NCBI RefSeq assembly: GCF_017876315.1
Contig: NZ_JAGINU010000001.1
Span: 4,774,001 to 4,838,000 of the forward strand
Direction of reading: 5' to 3'
From: Pseudonocardia parietis
GTDB lineage: Bacteria > Actinomycetota > Actinomycetes > Mycobacteriales > Pseudonocardiaceae
DNA: 64,000 bases
Position numbers and translations under genes: made by a program. Shown here piece after piece: positions 23,364-32,323 of the stretch; positions within the stretch are counted from its first letter, which is position 1, and each line of letters opens with the position of its first letter. The notes under the pieces are model-generated. The model made no database searches, was not told the DNA's origin, and was given only the letters and a program-made list of their open reading frames with translations.

Positions 23364-23996
23364 TCAGTTCCCGAGGAGCACCCTCGACAGGTCCTTCCAC
23401 TGGGCGAGCATCGCGTCGGCCCGCGGGTCACGCGGATCGAACGTGTAGGTCAGCGACGTCCCCCGCATCGAGGTCAGCAGCAGGTCACGCAGCTGCTTGA
23501 ACCGCGGCCGGGAGGCCAGCTCCTCGCCGAACATCCGGGCCATCGACGCCCGGATCGCCGCACCGAGACGCTTCTCCTCGGGCCGCAGCGCATCGGCGAT
23601 CTCGCCGTTGACCCGGGCGGCCGTCCACAGCTCGATCGACGCCCAGAAGTGCGGCTCGGAGAAGCTCTCCCACAACAGCTCGATGACCCGGTCGGCACGT
23701 TCGACGACGTCGGCCGGCGGGTTCTGCTCCACCACCCGCCGCACGCGTTCCTCGGTGTCCGCGACCCGCTTGACGGCGAGGTGCTGGGCCGCGGCGACCA
23801 GCAACCGGTCCCGGGACGGGAAGTGGTGCAGCAGCCGTCCGCGCGACACCGCGGCCTCGGACTGGATGGTCAGCGTCGTGGCGCCGGAGTAGCCGCCGTC
23901 GATGAGGCACTCGACGGCGGCGTCCAGGATCCGGGCGCGGCTGTCCTCGGACCGCTGCGCCCGAGTCCTGGACACGGGGGTGCGTTCGGTGGTCAT
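23364..23996 (-). CDS. TetR-family repressor of the beta-oxidation operon
   Basis: A 210-aa TetR regulator. The N-terminal helix-turn-helix spans roughly residues 15-60 (SRARILDAAVECLIDGGYSGATTLTIQSEAAVSRGRLLHHF in three adjacent stretches), followed by an all-helical ligand domain. The open frame extends far upstream, but the ATG at 23996 is where TetR homology begins, 8 bp after the acyl-CoA dehydrogenase stop. It is therefore the last gene of the thiolase-SDR-dehydrogenase operon, which is the usual place for an autoregulator. The 18-bp palindrome at 27196-27213 upstream of the operon is the most likely operator. Ligand unknown; an acyl-CoA is plausible. Confidence 0.9.
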   Translation of the reverse strand: MTTERTPVSRTRAQRSEDSRARILDAAVECLIDGGYSGATTLTIQSEAAVSRGRLLHHFPSRDRLLVAAAQHLAVKRVADTEERVRRVVEQNPPADVVERADRVIELLWESFSEPHFWASIELWTAARVNGEIADALRPEEKRLGAAIRASMARMFGEELASRPRFKQLRDLLLTSMRGTSLTYTFDPRDPRADAMLAQWKDLSRVLLGN

Positions 23997-24004
23997 GACC
24001 CGCC

Positions 24005-25156
24005 CTAGAGCCCGAGGCTCCGGCCGATCACTTCCTTCATGATCTCGGTGGTCCCACCGTAGATCCGGGTGATCCGGGCGTCGGCGAACGCCTTGGAGAT
24101 CGGGTACTCGGACATGTAGCCGTACCCCCCGTGCAGCTGCAGGCACCGGTCGACGGTCTTGCCCTGCAGCTCGGTGCACCAGTACTTCGCCTTGGACGCG
24201 TCGACGGCGGTGAGCTCGCCCGCGTTGAGGGCGCGCACGCAGTCGTCGACGTAGTGCTCGGCGATGTCGATCTCGGTGTCCAGCTCGGCCAGCACGAACT
24301 TGGAGTTCTGGAACGAGCCGATCGGCGAGCCGAACGCCTTGCGCTCCTGGACGTACTCCAGCGTCTGGGTCAGCGCGGTCCGCGCCGCCGCGACCGCCGC
24401 GACCGCGATCGACAGCCGTTCCTGGGGCAGGTTGGTGACCAGCTGGGTGAACCCCTGGCCCTCCTCGGGGCCGAGCAGGTTGGTCACCGGCACCCGCACA
24501 TCGGTGAACGACAGCTCGGCGGTGTCCTGCGCGTGCTGGCCCAGCTTGTCCAGGTTGCGGCCGCGCTCGAAGCCCTTCATCCCGCGCTCGACCATCAGCA
24601 GGCTCATGCCCTTGTGCTTCTGCGACGGGTCGGTCTTCACCGCGACGACGACGAGATCGGCGTTGACACCGTTCGTGATGAACGTCTTCGCGCCGTTGAC
24701 CACGTAGTCGTCGCCGTCCCGGACCGCCGTGGTCGACATCGACGCCAGGTCCGAACCGATACCCGGCTCGGTCATCGCGATGGCGAGGATCATCTCTCCG
24801 CTCACGACCCCCGGCAGCCACCGCTGCTTCTGCTCCTCGGAGCAGTAGGCGAGCAGGTACGGCAGCACGATGTCGTTGTGCAGGGTCAGGCCCAGGCCGG
24901 AGGCCGCCGCGCCGGAGCGCATGAGCTCCTCGGCGATCACCGCGTTGAACCGGAAGTCCGGGACGCCGCCGCCGCCGTAGGACTCGGGTACGTCGATGCC
25001 CAGGAAGCCGTTCGCCCCGGCCGTGGTGAAGAGCTCGCGCGAGACGATCCCGTCGCGCTCCCACTGCGGCTCGTTCGGGACGATCTCCTTCTCGACGAAC
25101 GCCCGGAACGCGGCCCGGAAGTCCTCGTGGTCGGACTCGTAGAGCGTGCGCTTCAT
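24005..25156 (-). CDS. Acyl-CoA dehydrogenase
   Basis: FAD-dependent acyl-CoA dehydrogenase, 383 aa, the first oxidation step of beta-oxidation (acyl-CoA to enoyl-CoA). Signatures: AMTEPGIGSDLASM (the acyl-CoA dehydrogenase signature region), TFITNG, KAFGSPIGSFQNSKF, LQLHGGYGYMSEYP, and the catalytic-base region RIYGGTTEIMKEVIGR near the C-terminus, whose Glu is the expected base. GGGAGG lies 8 nt before the ATG at 25156. It sits between an SDR and TetR in a four-gene operon. Substrate chain length or branching cannot be told; the long-chain/glutaryl-type flavour of the sequence is only an impression. Confidence 0.95.
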   Translation of the reverse strand: MKRTLYESDHEDFRAAFRAFVEKEIVPNEPQWERDGIVSRELFTTAGANGFLGIDVPESYGGGGVPDFRFNAVIAEELMRSGAAASGLGLTLHNDIVLPYLLAYCSEEQKQRWLPGVVSGEMILAIAMTEPGIGSDLASMSTTAVRDGDDYVVNGAKTFITNGVNADLVVVAVKTDPSQKHKGMSLLMVERGMKGFERGRNLDKLGQHAQDTAELSFTDVRVPVTNLLGPEEGQGFTQLVTNLPQERLSIAVAAVAAARTALTQTLEYVQERKAFGSPIGSFQNSKFVLAELDTEIDIAEHYVDDCVRALNAGELTAVDASKAKYWCTELQGKTVDRCLQLHGGYGYMSEYPISKAFADARITRIYGGTTEIMKEVIGRSLGL

Positions 25157-25184
25157 CGTCGACGCCTCCCCTCTCGTCGGGCCA

Positions 25185-25946
25185 CTAGCGCGGCTGCATC
25201 CGGATCGCGCCGTCGAGCCGGATGGTCTCGCCGTTGAGCATCGGGTTGGCGACGATGTGCGCCGCCAGCTCGCCGTACTCCGACGGCTGCCCCAGCCGCG
25301 AGGGGTGCGGGACCTGCGTTCCCAGCGAGGTCTTGACCTCCTCGGGCAACGCACCCAGCAGCGGGGTCTCGAACAGCCCCGGCGCGATGGTGCACACCCG
25401 GATCCCGAGGTCGGCCAGGTCACGGGCGATCGGCAGGGTCATGCCCACGATCCCGCCCTTGGACGCCGAGTAGGCCGCCTGCCCGATCTGGCCCTCGAAC
25501 GCCGCCACCGACGCGGTGTTGATGACGACACCGCGGTCGCCGTCCTGCGGCTCGGCCTTGGCGATCCGCTCGGCCGCCAGCCGGATCACGTTGAACGTGC
25601 CGATCAGGTTGACGCTGATGACCTTGGTGAACCCGTCGAGCGGGAACGGGCCCTTCTTGCCGTAGGTCTTCGCGGCGTTGCCGATACCGGCACAGTTGAC
25701 CGCGACGCGGACGGTGCCGAGCTCCTCGGCGGCGTCCAGCGCGGCGCTCACCTGCTCCTCGTTCGTGACGTCGGCCGCGACGAAGCGGACGCTGTCGCCC
25801 AGCTTCTCGGCGACTGCCTCGCCCTGCGACGACGGCAGGTCGATGATGACGACCTTCGCGCCCTGCTCCACGAACTTCTCCGTGGTGGCCAGGCCGAGGC
25901 CGGAGGCGCCGCCGGTGACGACGGCGACGGATCCGTTGATGTCCAT
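25185..25946 (-). CDS. SDR-family 3-hydroxyacyl-CoA dehydrogenase (HSD10-like)
   Basis: Short-chain dehydrogenase of 253 aa with TGGASGLG at ~12-19 (NAD binding), NCAGIGN, and the catalytic YSASK. The overall sequence, including the GKKGPFPLDGFTKVISVNLIG region and the C-terminal NPMLNGETIRLDGAIRM, is typical of type-2 3-hydroxyacyl-CoA dehydrogenases (HSD17B10-like), which oxidise 3-hydroxyacyl-CoA with NAD+. It sits between thiolase and acyl-CoA dehydrogenase with gaps of 31 and 28 bp. An enoyl-CoA hydratase is absent from this operon and would have to come from elsewhere. Confidence 0.9.
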   Translation of the reverse strand: MDINGSVAVVTGGASGLGLATTEKFVEQGAKVVIIDLPSSQGEAVAEKLGDSVRFVAADVTNEEQVSAALDAAEELGTVRVAVNCAGIGNAAKTYGKKGPFPLDGFTKVISVNLIGTFNVIRLAAERIAKAEPQDGDRGVVINTASVAAFEGQIGQAAYSASKGGIVGMTLPIARDLADLGIRVCTIAPGLFETPLLGALPEEVKTSLGTQVPHPSRLGQPSEYGELAAHIVANPMLNGETIRLDGAIRMQPR

Positions 25947-25977
25947 GCTGTGGGGTTCCTTCCGGTGGGGGGAGCAG

Positions 25978-27126
25978 TCAGAGCAGCTCGAGGATGGTGG
26001 CGTTCGCCTGACCGCCGCCCTCGCACATGGTCTGCAGGCCGTAGCGGATGCCGTTGTCGCGCATGTGGTGCACCAGGGTGGTCATGATCCGGGCACCGGA
26101 ACCGCCGAGCGGGTGGCCGAGTGCGATCGCGCCCCCGTTCGGGTTCATCCGCTCGGCGACCGCGGCGTCGTCGCCCGCGATGTCGGCCAGCCAGGCCAGC
26201 GGCACCGGGGCAAACGCCTCGTTGACCTCGAACGCGCCGATGTCGGCGAGCGACAGCCCGGACTTCGCGAGCGCCTTCTCGGTGGCCGGGATCGGCGCGG
26301 TCAGCATGATCACCGGGTCGGCGCCGGCGAGCACCGCGGTGTGCACCCGCGCGATCGGGGTCAAGCCCAGCTGCTTGGCCTTCTCGCTGGTCATCATGAG
26401 CAGCGCGCCGGAGCCGTCGGAGATCTGCGAGGAGTTGCCCGCGTGGATCACGCCGCCCTGGTCGGAGTCCTTGAACACCGTCTTCAGCTGGCCCAGCGCC
26501 TCCAGGGTGCCGCCGCGGCGCACGCCCTCGTCGGCGGTGACGTCCGCGATCGGAGCGATCTGGCCGTCGAACCGGCCGTCGTCCTGCGCAGCCGCGGCGC
26601 GCTCGTGCGAGGCCAGCGCGAACTCGTCGAGCTGCGTACGGGAGAAGCCCCACTTCTCGGCGATCATCTCGGCGCCGACGCCCTGGTTCGGGAAGGAGCC
26701 GTAGCGCTCCATGAACCCCTCACCGAACGGGTTCTGGTCCATCATCGCCGCGCCCATCGGCACCCGGGTCATCGACTCGACCCCGCCCGCGACGGCGACG
26801 TCGTACTGCCCGGCGATCAGGCCTGCCGCGGCGAAGTGCACCGACTGCTGGCTGGACCCGCACTGGCGGTCCACCGTCACGCCGGTCACCGACTCCGGGA
26901 ACCCGGCGCCCAGCGCCGCGTTGCGGGCGATGTCGAAGGTCTGCTCACCGGCCTGGGACACGCAGCCCCAGATGACGTCCTCGATCTGCGCGGGATCGAC
27001 CCCCGCCCGCTCGACGACCTGCTTCAGCACGTGCGCGGAGAGGTCGGTCGGGTGCACCCCGGCCAGACCGCCCTTGCGCTTGCCGACAGGTGTGCGCACG
27101 GCCTCGACGATGACTGCGTCTCGCAC
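25978..27126 (-). CDS. Acetyl-CoA C-acyltransferase (thiolase)
   Basis: Thiolase of 382 aa, catalysing the final carbon-carbon cleavage of beta-oxidation or the reverse condensation. The nucleophilic Cys is C89 in VDRQCGSSQQS; the other conserved blocks are NEAF, GGAIALGHPLGGSGAR (catalytic His) and CEGGGQANA (second catalytic Cys). I place the start at the GTG at 27126 (MRDAVIVEAVRTPVG), which has AAGGAG 8 nt upstream; the longer frame to 27366 runs through the operator. First gene of the thiolase-SDR-acyl-CoA dehydrogenase-TetR operon. Confidence 0.93.
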   Translation of the reverse strand: MRDAVIVEAVRTPVGKRKGGLAGVHPTDLSAHVLKQVVERAGVDPAQIEDVIWGCVSQAGEQTFDIARNAALGAGFPESVTGVTVDRQCGSSQQSVHFAAAGLIAGQYDVAVAGGVESMTRVPMGAAMMDQNPFGEGFMERYGSFPNQGVGAEMIAEKWGFSRTQLDEFALASHERAAAAQDDGRFDGQIAPIADVTADEGVRRGGTLEALGQLKTVFKDSDQGGVIHAGNSSQISDGSGALLMMTSEKAKQLGLTPIARVHTAVLAGADPVIMLTAPIPATEKALAKSGLSLADIGAFEVNEAFAPVPLAWLADIAGDDAAVAERMNPNGGAIALGHPLGGSGARIMTTLVHHMRDNGIRYGLQTMCEGGGQANATILELL

Positions 27127-27195
27127 GTCCCATGCTCCTTCGCGACGGGTGGTTCGGCGCTCGGAGCGCCGTCGACGAACCCGACGGTAACAGAA

Positions 27196-27213
27196 ACAGT
27201 CAGCACTGACTGT
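27196..27213. promoter_or_regulatory. 18-bp operator-like palindrome upstream of the thiolase operon
   Basis: ACAGTCAG and CTGACTGT form perfect 8-bp arms around a 2-bp centre, 70 bp before the thiolase start and in the shared divergent region with the MFS gene at 27345. Size and symmetry fit a TetR operator, and the operon ends with a TetR gene. Binding by that protein is inference. Confidence 0.6.
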
Positions 27214-27344
27214 GGGGTCTCGGGGTTGAGCCGCGTCACACGGGGTCCGCTCGGGCCGGCCGGGCGCATCCGTACTCATCCCGGTGCCGGCCGAGTACCT
27301 TCGGCCCTCCGTCGTACCCAGTCGTTCCCCCGGGGAGGCCTCTC

Positions 27345-29033
27345 GTGTCCGAGCCGGCGCAGCCACGGTCCGGAGACCCCTCCCCTCGCCCGGTCGCCGG
27401 TCCGGAGACGGGGATCCGGATGGGCACCGCGCGGGGCCGCTGGGTCCTGCTGACCACGGTGCTGGGATCAGGCCTGGCGATGCTGGACGCCACCGTGGTC
27501 AACGTCGCCCTGCCGCGGATCGGCGCCGAGTTCGGGGCGAGCTTCGCCGGGCTGCAGTGGACGATCAACGCCTACACCCTGACGCTGGCCGGCCTGATTC
27601 TGCTGGGCGGTTCGCTCGGCGACCGGTTCGGGCGGCGCCGGGTGTTCCTGATCGGGGTGGTGTGGTTCGCCGCGGCCTCGCTGCTGTGCGGGCTGGCCTG
27701 GAACATCGAGGCCCTGATCGCCGCGCGTGCCCTGCAGGGCGTCGGCGGGGCGCTGCTGACCCCGGGAAGTCTGGCGATCATCTCCGCGTCGTTCTCGGGG
27801 CCGGACCGGGCGGCGGCGGTCGGGGCCTGGTCCGGGCTCGGCGGGGTCGCCGGTGCGATCGGCCCGTTCGTGGGTGGCTGGCTCGTGGAGTGGAGCTGGC
27901 GGGCGGTGTTCCTGATCAACGTCCCGTTCGCGATCGTGATCGTGGTCGTCGCGCTGCGCCACGTCCCGGAGACCCGCGACCCGCAGGCCGCCCCGAACCT
28001 CGACGTGGCCGGCACCCTGCTCGCGGTACTCGGGCTGGGCGGGCTGACCTGGGCGTTGACCGCGGCCGGGGAGAGCGGCCCGGATCCGCTGGTGATCGGC
28101 GCCGCCGCGGCCGGGATCGCCGCGCTGGGGCTGTTCGTGCTCGTCGAACGACGCTCCCCGCACCCGCTGGTGCCCGGTGAGCTGTTCGCCGACACCCGGT
28201 TCACCGCGACCAACCTGGTCACCCTGCTCGTGTACGCGGCGATGGGCGTGGTGTTCCTGCTGCTGGTGCTCCAGCTGCAGATCGTGGCGGGGTTCAGCCC
28301 GCTCGCGGCGGGCACCGCGCTGCTGCCGGTGACCGCACTGATGCTGCTGTTCTCTGCCCGCGCCGGCGCCCTCGCCGCGCGGATCGGCCCGCGGATACCG
28401 ATCACCGCCGGGCTCCTCGTCGCCGCCGCCGGCATGTTGCTGCTGCTGCGCGTCGACGCGGATGCGTCCTACGTGTTCGACGTGCTGCCCGCGATGATGG
28501 TGTTCGGCCTGGGGCTGGCCACCATGGTCGCGCCGCTGACCGCCACCGTCCTCGACTCCGCCGAGGACCGGCACGCCGGGGTCGCCTCCGGGGTGAACAA
28601 CGCCATCGCCCGCGCCGCCGGACTGCTCGCGGTCGCCGTGGTGCCGGCAGCGGTCGGCCTGACCGGTGACGACTACACCGACCCGGTCGCCTTCGCCGCC
28701 GGGTTCCGCAGCGCGATCGGGCTGTCCGCCGCGCTGCTGGCGGCCGGCGCGCTGCTGGCCTTCGCCCTGATCCGCGGCCCGCTGCGCGCCGCACCCGCAC
28801 CCTCTCAGGACCGCGCCGAACGGTCCCGTACCGACCGGCCCCGACGACCGGGCCCCGACGACGAGTCCACCCCGCCCCGCACCTCGACAGGCACGACGGG
28901 GTCGGCTCCGGCCCGCGTGCCGGGTGGAGGCCGGCTGCCGCTCGCGGCCCTGCCGCACTGCGCGGTCACCGGGCCACAGCTCCACCCCAGCACCCACACG
29001 CCGGACACGGAACGCGGCCGGACCGGTACGTGA
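27345..29033 (+). CDS. MFS transporter, DHA2 (14-helix drug:H+ antiporter) family
   Basis: Export protein of 562 aa, expected to expel drugs or other hydrophobic compounds with the proton gradient. About fourteen hydrophobic segments between residues ~30 and 480. Family motifs: LDATVVNVALPRIG (motif D1), GSLGDRFGRRRVFLIG (motif A), RALQGVGGALLTPGSLAII, and GPFVGGWLVEWSWRAVFLINVP (motif C). The last ~75 residues are a proline/arginine-rich, disordered-looking tail. GTG start with GGGGAGG upstream. It is divergent from the thiolase operon and may share its regulator. It ends 14 bp from the convergent second MFS gene. Confidence 0.92.
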   Translation: MSEPAQPRSGDPSPRPVAGPETGIRMGTARGRWVLLTTVLGSGLAMLDATVVNVALPRIGAEFGASFAGLQWTINAYTLTLAGLILLGGSLGDRFGRRRVFLIGVVWFAAASLLCGLAWNIEALIAARALQGVGGALLTPGSLAIISASFSGPDRAAAVGAWSGLGGVAGAIGPFVGGWLVEWSWRAVFLINVPFAIVIVVVALRHVPETRDPQAAPNLDVAGTLLAVLGLGGLTWALTAAGESGPDPLVIGAAAAGIAALGLFVLVERRSPHPLVPGELFADTRFTATNLVTLLVYAAMGVVFLLLVLQLQIVAGFSPLAAGTALLPVTALMLLFSARAGALAARIGPRIPITAGLLVAAAGMLLLLRVDADASYVFDVLPAMMVFGLGLATMVAPLTATVLDSAEDRHAGVASGVNNAIARAAGLLAVAVVPAAVGLTGDDYTDPVAFAAGFRSAIGLSAALLAAGALLAFALIRGPLRAAPAPSQDRAERSRTDRPRRPGPDDESTPPRTSTGTTGSAPARVPGGGRLPLAALPHCAVTGPQLHPSTHTPDTERGRTGT

Positions 29034-29047
29034 TCGCCCTCGCCCGG

Positions 29048-30544
29048 TCAGCGCGGGGCGCCGCTGCCCCGCGCACCCGCCGCGCGCGACCGCTCGGTGC
29101 GTCCCGGCAGGCGCAGCGCGAGCAGCACCGTCACCACCAGGACGGCCGCGACGACCAGCAGCGTGTCGGAGAACTCCGCCGCCGCGCCGGAGTGCAGCGG
29201 GTTCCAGGCCGTCCCGTCGCCCGCACCGGAGCGGGCCGACAACACGGCTCCCACCACCGCGGCTCCGGTACCGCCCCCGAGGAAGAACGCGCCCTGGTAG
29301 ATGCCCAGCCCGACCCCGGAGTGCGCTGCGGGGACGGCTGCGGACACCGCGTTGATCAGCGGTGAGGTGACCATGGCGAGGGAGAGTCCCAGTGCCGACG
29401 TGGTCGCGGCGATCGCGAGCACCGGGCCGCCGGCCAGGGTGGACAACGTGAGCACCGCGGCGAGCAGGACGCCGAGTCCGGTGATGATCGGCAGGCGCGC
29501 CCCCACCCGGTCGGACAGCCGTCCGAACGGCGCCGACACGGTCGCCACCACCACCGCGCCGGGCAGCAGCACGAGCCCGACCTCCCCCACGCCCAATCCG
29601 TTCACGCTCGTGACCAGCTGCGGGATCAGCAGCAGCACGCCCAGGTAGCAGGCCATCATCAGGAACCCGACGAGGGACGCGACGACGAACGGTGCGTTCC
29701 CGAACAGTGCGGGCGGGGCGAACGGTTCCCTCGCCGAGCGGATCCGGACCGCGAACGCCACGGCCAGCACCACGCCCGCCGCGATGGCGCCCCACGACGA
29801 GACCGCGCCGAAACCGGCACGCTGGCCCTCGGTGACCCCGAACAACACCCCCGCCGCCGCCGACCCCAGCAGCAACCCACCCGGGACGTCGATGCTGCGC
29901 CACCCGGGCCGGGCGGCCGTACCGGCACCGGGCAGGACGCGCGCGGCGAACACGATGAGCGGGACGGTGATCGCGGCGGCGGCCAGGAACGGCGCGGTCC
30001 ACCCGGCCACCTGGGCGACCAGGCCACCGAGTACCGGTCCGAGTGCCTGCCCGACGCCGACTCCGGTGCCGATCAGTCCGAACGCCAGTCCCCGGCGGCC
30101 GTCCGGCAGCACCCGGGCGACGGTGACCGACGCGAGCGCGGGGACCGCGGCTCCGCCCAGTCCCTGCACCACCCGCGCGGCGAGCAGCACCGAGAGCTCG
30201 GTGGCCAGCCCGGCGAGCAGCGACCCGGCGAGGAACAGGACCAGGCCGGCGCAGAACACCCACCGGATGCCGAACACGTCCGCGATCCGCCCGTAGAGCG
30301 GGGTGCCCACCGCGAACGCCAGCGAGAACCCGGTCACCACCCAGCTCACGGCCGCGGCCGAGGCCGAGAAGTCCCGGCCGATCTCCGGGAGCAGCACGAT
30401 GACCATGCTGTTGTTCATCACGGAGACGGTCACCGCGGTGACCAGCACCGCGAGCAGCAGCCGGATCCGGGGTGCGGGCGGCTCCTGCATCGGTGTCGCC
30501 GCGCCCTTCGGAGGGTCGACCGCCCGGGGGGTCGGTGTGGTCAT
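29048..30544 (-). CDS. MFS drug-efflux transporter behind a MerR-type promoter
   Basis: MFS exporter of 498 aa related to the 14-helix DHA2 group: SVMNNSMVIVLLPEIGRDF in the first helix, GTPLYGRIADVFGIRWVF (motif A), RVVQGLGGAAVPAL, and GPVLGGLVAQVAGWTAPFL (motif C). The later helices contain GRLSDRVGARLPIITG, an internal motif-A repeat. It is transcribed leftward from a promoter whose -35 and -10 are 19 bp apart around a palindrome (30606-30636), the mark of MerR-family control, so induction by a drug or metal is likely. No MerR gene lies in the window. It shares little with the neighbouring exporter, so the pair is not a recent duplication. Confidence 0.9.
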   Translation of the reverse strand: MTTPTPRAVDPPKGAATPMQEPPAPRIRLLLAVLVTAVTVSVMNNSMVIVLLPEIGRDFSASAAAVSWVVTGFSLAFAVGTPLYGRIADVFGIRWVFCAGLVLFLAGSLLAGLATELSVLLAARVVQGLGGAAVPALASVTVARVLPDGRRGLAFGLIGTGVGVGQALGPVLGGLVAQVAGWTAPFLAAAAITVPLIVFAARVLPGAGTAARPGWRSIDVPGGLLLGSAAAGVLFGVTEGQRAGFGAVSSWGAIAAGVVLAVAFAVRIRSAREPFAPPALFGNAPFVVASLVGFLMMACYLGVLLLIPQLVTSVNGLGVGEVGLVLLPGAVVVATVSAPFGRLSDRVGARLPIITGLGVLLAAVLTLSTLAGGPVLAIAATTSALGLSLAMVTSPLINAVSAAVPAAHSGVGLGIYQGAFFLGGGTGAAVVGAVLSARSGAGDGTAWNPLHSGAAAEFSDTLLVVAAVLVVTVLLALRLPGRTERSRAAGARGSGAPR

Positions 30545-30605
30545 CGGTCGTCCTCCGCCTCGTCGAGCGCGGCGCGCCCCCTGTCAGCGTGCCCGTGTCC
30601 GGGGG

Positions 30606-30636
30606 AGTCTGCGACCTCGAGTCGACTCGAGGTCAA
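30606..30636 (-). promoter_or_regulatory. MerR-type promoter (19-bp spacer with palindromic operator)
   Basis: On the minus strand a -35 TTGACC (30636-30631) and a -10 CAGACT (30611-30606) are separated by 19 bp instead of 17. The spacer carries a perfect 22-bp palindrome (30613-30634), with arms GACCTCGAGTC around the centre. Over-long spacers containing a dyad are diagnostic for MerR-family activators (MerR, SoxR, BmrR, TipA), and the arms resemble the CCTCAAG/CTTGAGG half-sites of SoxR. A transcript would start near 30599, 55 nt before the MFS start. Confidence 0.75.
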
Positions 30637-30701
30637 CCGTCCGCTCCCCCACCCCGCGGCGCGGGATGTCCGATCCCCGGCCGCTTCCCGGGACGTGATG
30701 C

Positions 30702-32081
30702 TCAGGCCGGGCTGTGCTGCGGTGCCGCGGCTGCGTCGGCCGACCGCGGCTCCGGCTCGCCGGCCCCGTGCTCGCCGGTCCCGTGCTCGTCGGCCTCGTG
30801 CTCGTCGTCGTCCTGCCCGAGCAGTCCTTCCTGCCCCGCGACGAGGACCGGCACCGTGATCTGCCCGGCCACGTTGGTCGCGGTCCGCATCATGTCCAGG
30901 ATCGGGTCGATGCCGATGACCACCGCGATGCCCACGGCGATGACCTCCGGCGGCATGCCGACCGCGGCCAGGGTGAGCGTCAGCATCGTGAACCAGCCGG
31001 TCGTCCCCGCGGTGGCCAGCGCGCCGAACACCGCCACAGCGATGATCACCAGGTACTGCCAGGCCGCCAGCGGGTAGCCGGCGACGTGCGCGATGAAGAT
31101 CGTCGCCAGGGCCGGGTAGACGGCGGCGCAACCGTCCATCTTGGTCGTCGTGCCCAGCGGGACGGCGAAGCCCGCGTAGTTCCGGTCGACACCCAGGTCG
31201 ATCGCGGCCTGCCGGGACAGCGGCAGCGACGCCCCCGACGACCGGGAGACGAAGGCGAACTGCAGCACCGGCCAGGTGACGGAGAAGAAGCGGCGCGGGC
31301 CGACACCGGCGACGAACTTCAGCAGCAGCGGGTACACGCCGAACAACACGAGCGCGCAGCCGAGGTAGACCGCCGCGATCAGCCCGAACAGCGAGCTCAC
31401 GACGCCGCTGCCGTAGGTGGCGAAGGCATTGCCGATCAGGCCGACGATGCCGATCGGGGCGAGCACGATGATCCACCCGACGATCGTCAGCACGATCTCG
31501 AACGCGGACCGGGAGAACGCGACGAACGGGTCGGCCTTCTCCTTCAGCGCGTACGCGGCCGCACCGACCAGCAGCGCGGAGACGACGACCTGCAGCACCT
31601 CGTTCTCGGCGAACGCGGCGACCGGGTTGTCCGGGATCAGACCGGACAGCAGCGACTGCCAGGAACCGGCTGTGCGCTCACCGACGGCCTCGACGTCGGC
31701 CGGGTCGGCGGCGATCGTCACGCCCTCCCCGGGCCGGCCGATCAGGCCGATCGCGAGTCCGATCAGCACGGCGATCAGCGACGTCCCGGCGAACCAGGCG
31801 ACGGTCCGGCCGCCGAGCCGGGCCGCGGCACGCCCGCCGCCGAGATCGCGCAGGCTGACGATGCCGACCACGATGGCCAGGAAGACCAGCGGGACCACGG
31901 TGAACTGCAGCAGCCCGGTGAACAGGCTGCCGACGGTGTCCAGCGTGGTCGCCAGCCAGTCGGCGCCGGTGAGCCGGGCGGCGACCCCGAGCAGCGCGCC
32001 GAGGGCGAGACCGGCGAGGGTGAGGACGGCGAACACGCGGGGCTTACGCCAGGCGCGTGCCGCACGGACGACGAGTGACAC
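30702..32081 (-). CDS. Dicarboxylate/amino acid:cation symporter (DAACS family)
   Basis: Inner-membrane symporter of 459 aa in the GltP/DctA family, importing C4-dicarboxylates or acidic amino acids with Na+ or H+. Family hallmarks: the serine-rich re-entrant loop SRSSGASLPLSRQ, GTTTKMDGCAAVYPALATIFIA (equivalent of the NMDG block, here KMDG), and the second re-entrant region TAGTTGWFTMLTLTLAAVGMPPE. The hydrophilic C-terminus is rich in Glu and His. GTG start; AAGGAA lies 7 nt upstream. It is downstream of nothing obvious and has its own 5' region. The substrate cannot be assigned. Confidence 0.92.
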   Translation of the reverse strand: MSLVVRAARAWRKPRVFAVLTLAGLALGALLGVAARLTGADWLATTLDTVGSLFTGLLQFTVVPLVFLAIVVGIVSLRDLGGGRAAARLGGRTVAWFAGTSLIAVLIGLAIGLIGRPGEGVTIAADPADVEAVGERTAGSWQSLLSGLIPDNPVAAFAENEVLQVVVSALLVGAAAYALKEKADPFVAFSRSAFEIVLTIVGWIIVLAPIGIVGLIGNAFATYGSGVVSSLFGLIAAVYLGCALVLFGVYPLLLKFVAGVGPRRFFSVTWPVLQFAFVSRSSGASLPLSRQAAIDLGVDRNYAGFAVPLGTTTKMDGCAAVYPALATIFIAHVAGYPLAAWQYLVIIAVAVFGALATAGTTGWFTMLTLTLAAVGMPPEVIAVGIAVVIGIDPILDMMRTATNVAGQITVPVLVAGQEGLLGQDDDEHEADEHGTGEHGAGEPEPRSADAAAAPQHSPA

Positions 32082-32241
32082 GGGTGGGTTCCTTCCGAGA
32101 CGGGTGGGGCGGCCGGGCTCAGCCGCGACACCCCGTCGTCCCCCGCCGGCAGAAGTCGATCACTCGACGCCGCACCAACATCACACCGATCCCTCGCACG
32201 CTCCGGATCAACGCTCCGGCTCCCCGGTCTCTTCCCCGGGC

Positions 32242-32323
32242 CACGTCACGCCCGTTCGCCGCACCTCACACCTGCAGCAACGGGTGTGCGGCGCGGTCAC
32301 GGGGTGTGTGGACGCCGGCTCAC
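32242..32323. repeat. 82-bp palindromic repeat, copy 1
   Basis: This 82-bp segment and the one at 36187-36268 align without gaps at about 79% identity (65 of 82 by hand) in the same orientation. Both begin CACGTCAC and end GCCGGCTCAC. Each contains a nested stem: an inner CACACC/GGTGTG pair within an outer CACxCCCGTTCG / CGGGxGTG-type pair, better conserved in copy 2. Copy 1 covers the last 4 bp of the reductase gene and its 3' flank, where it could act as a terminator or REP-like element. Confidence 0.8.
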
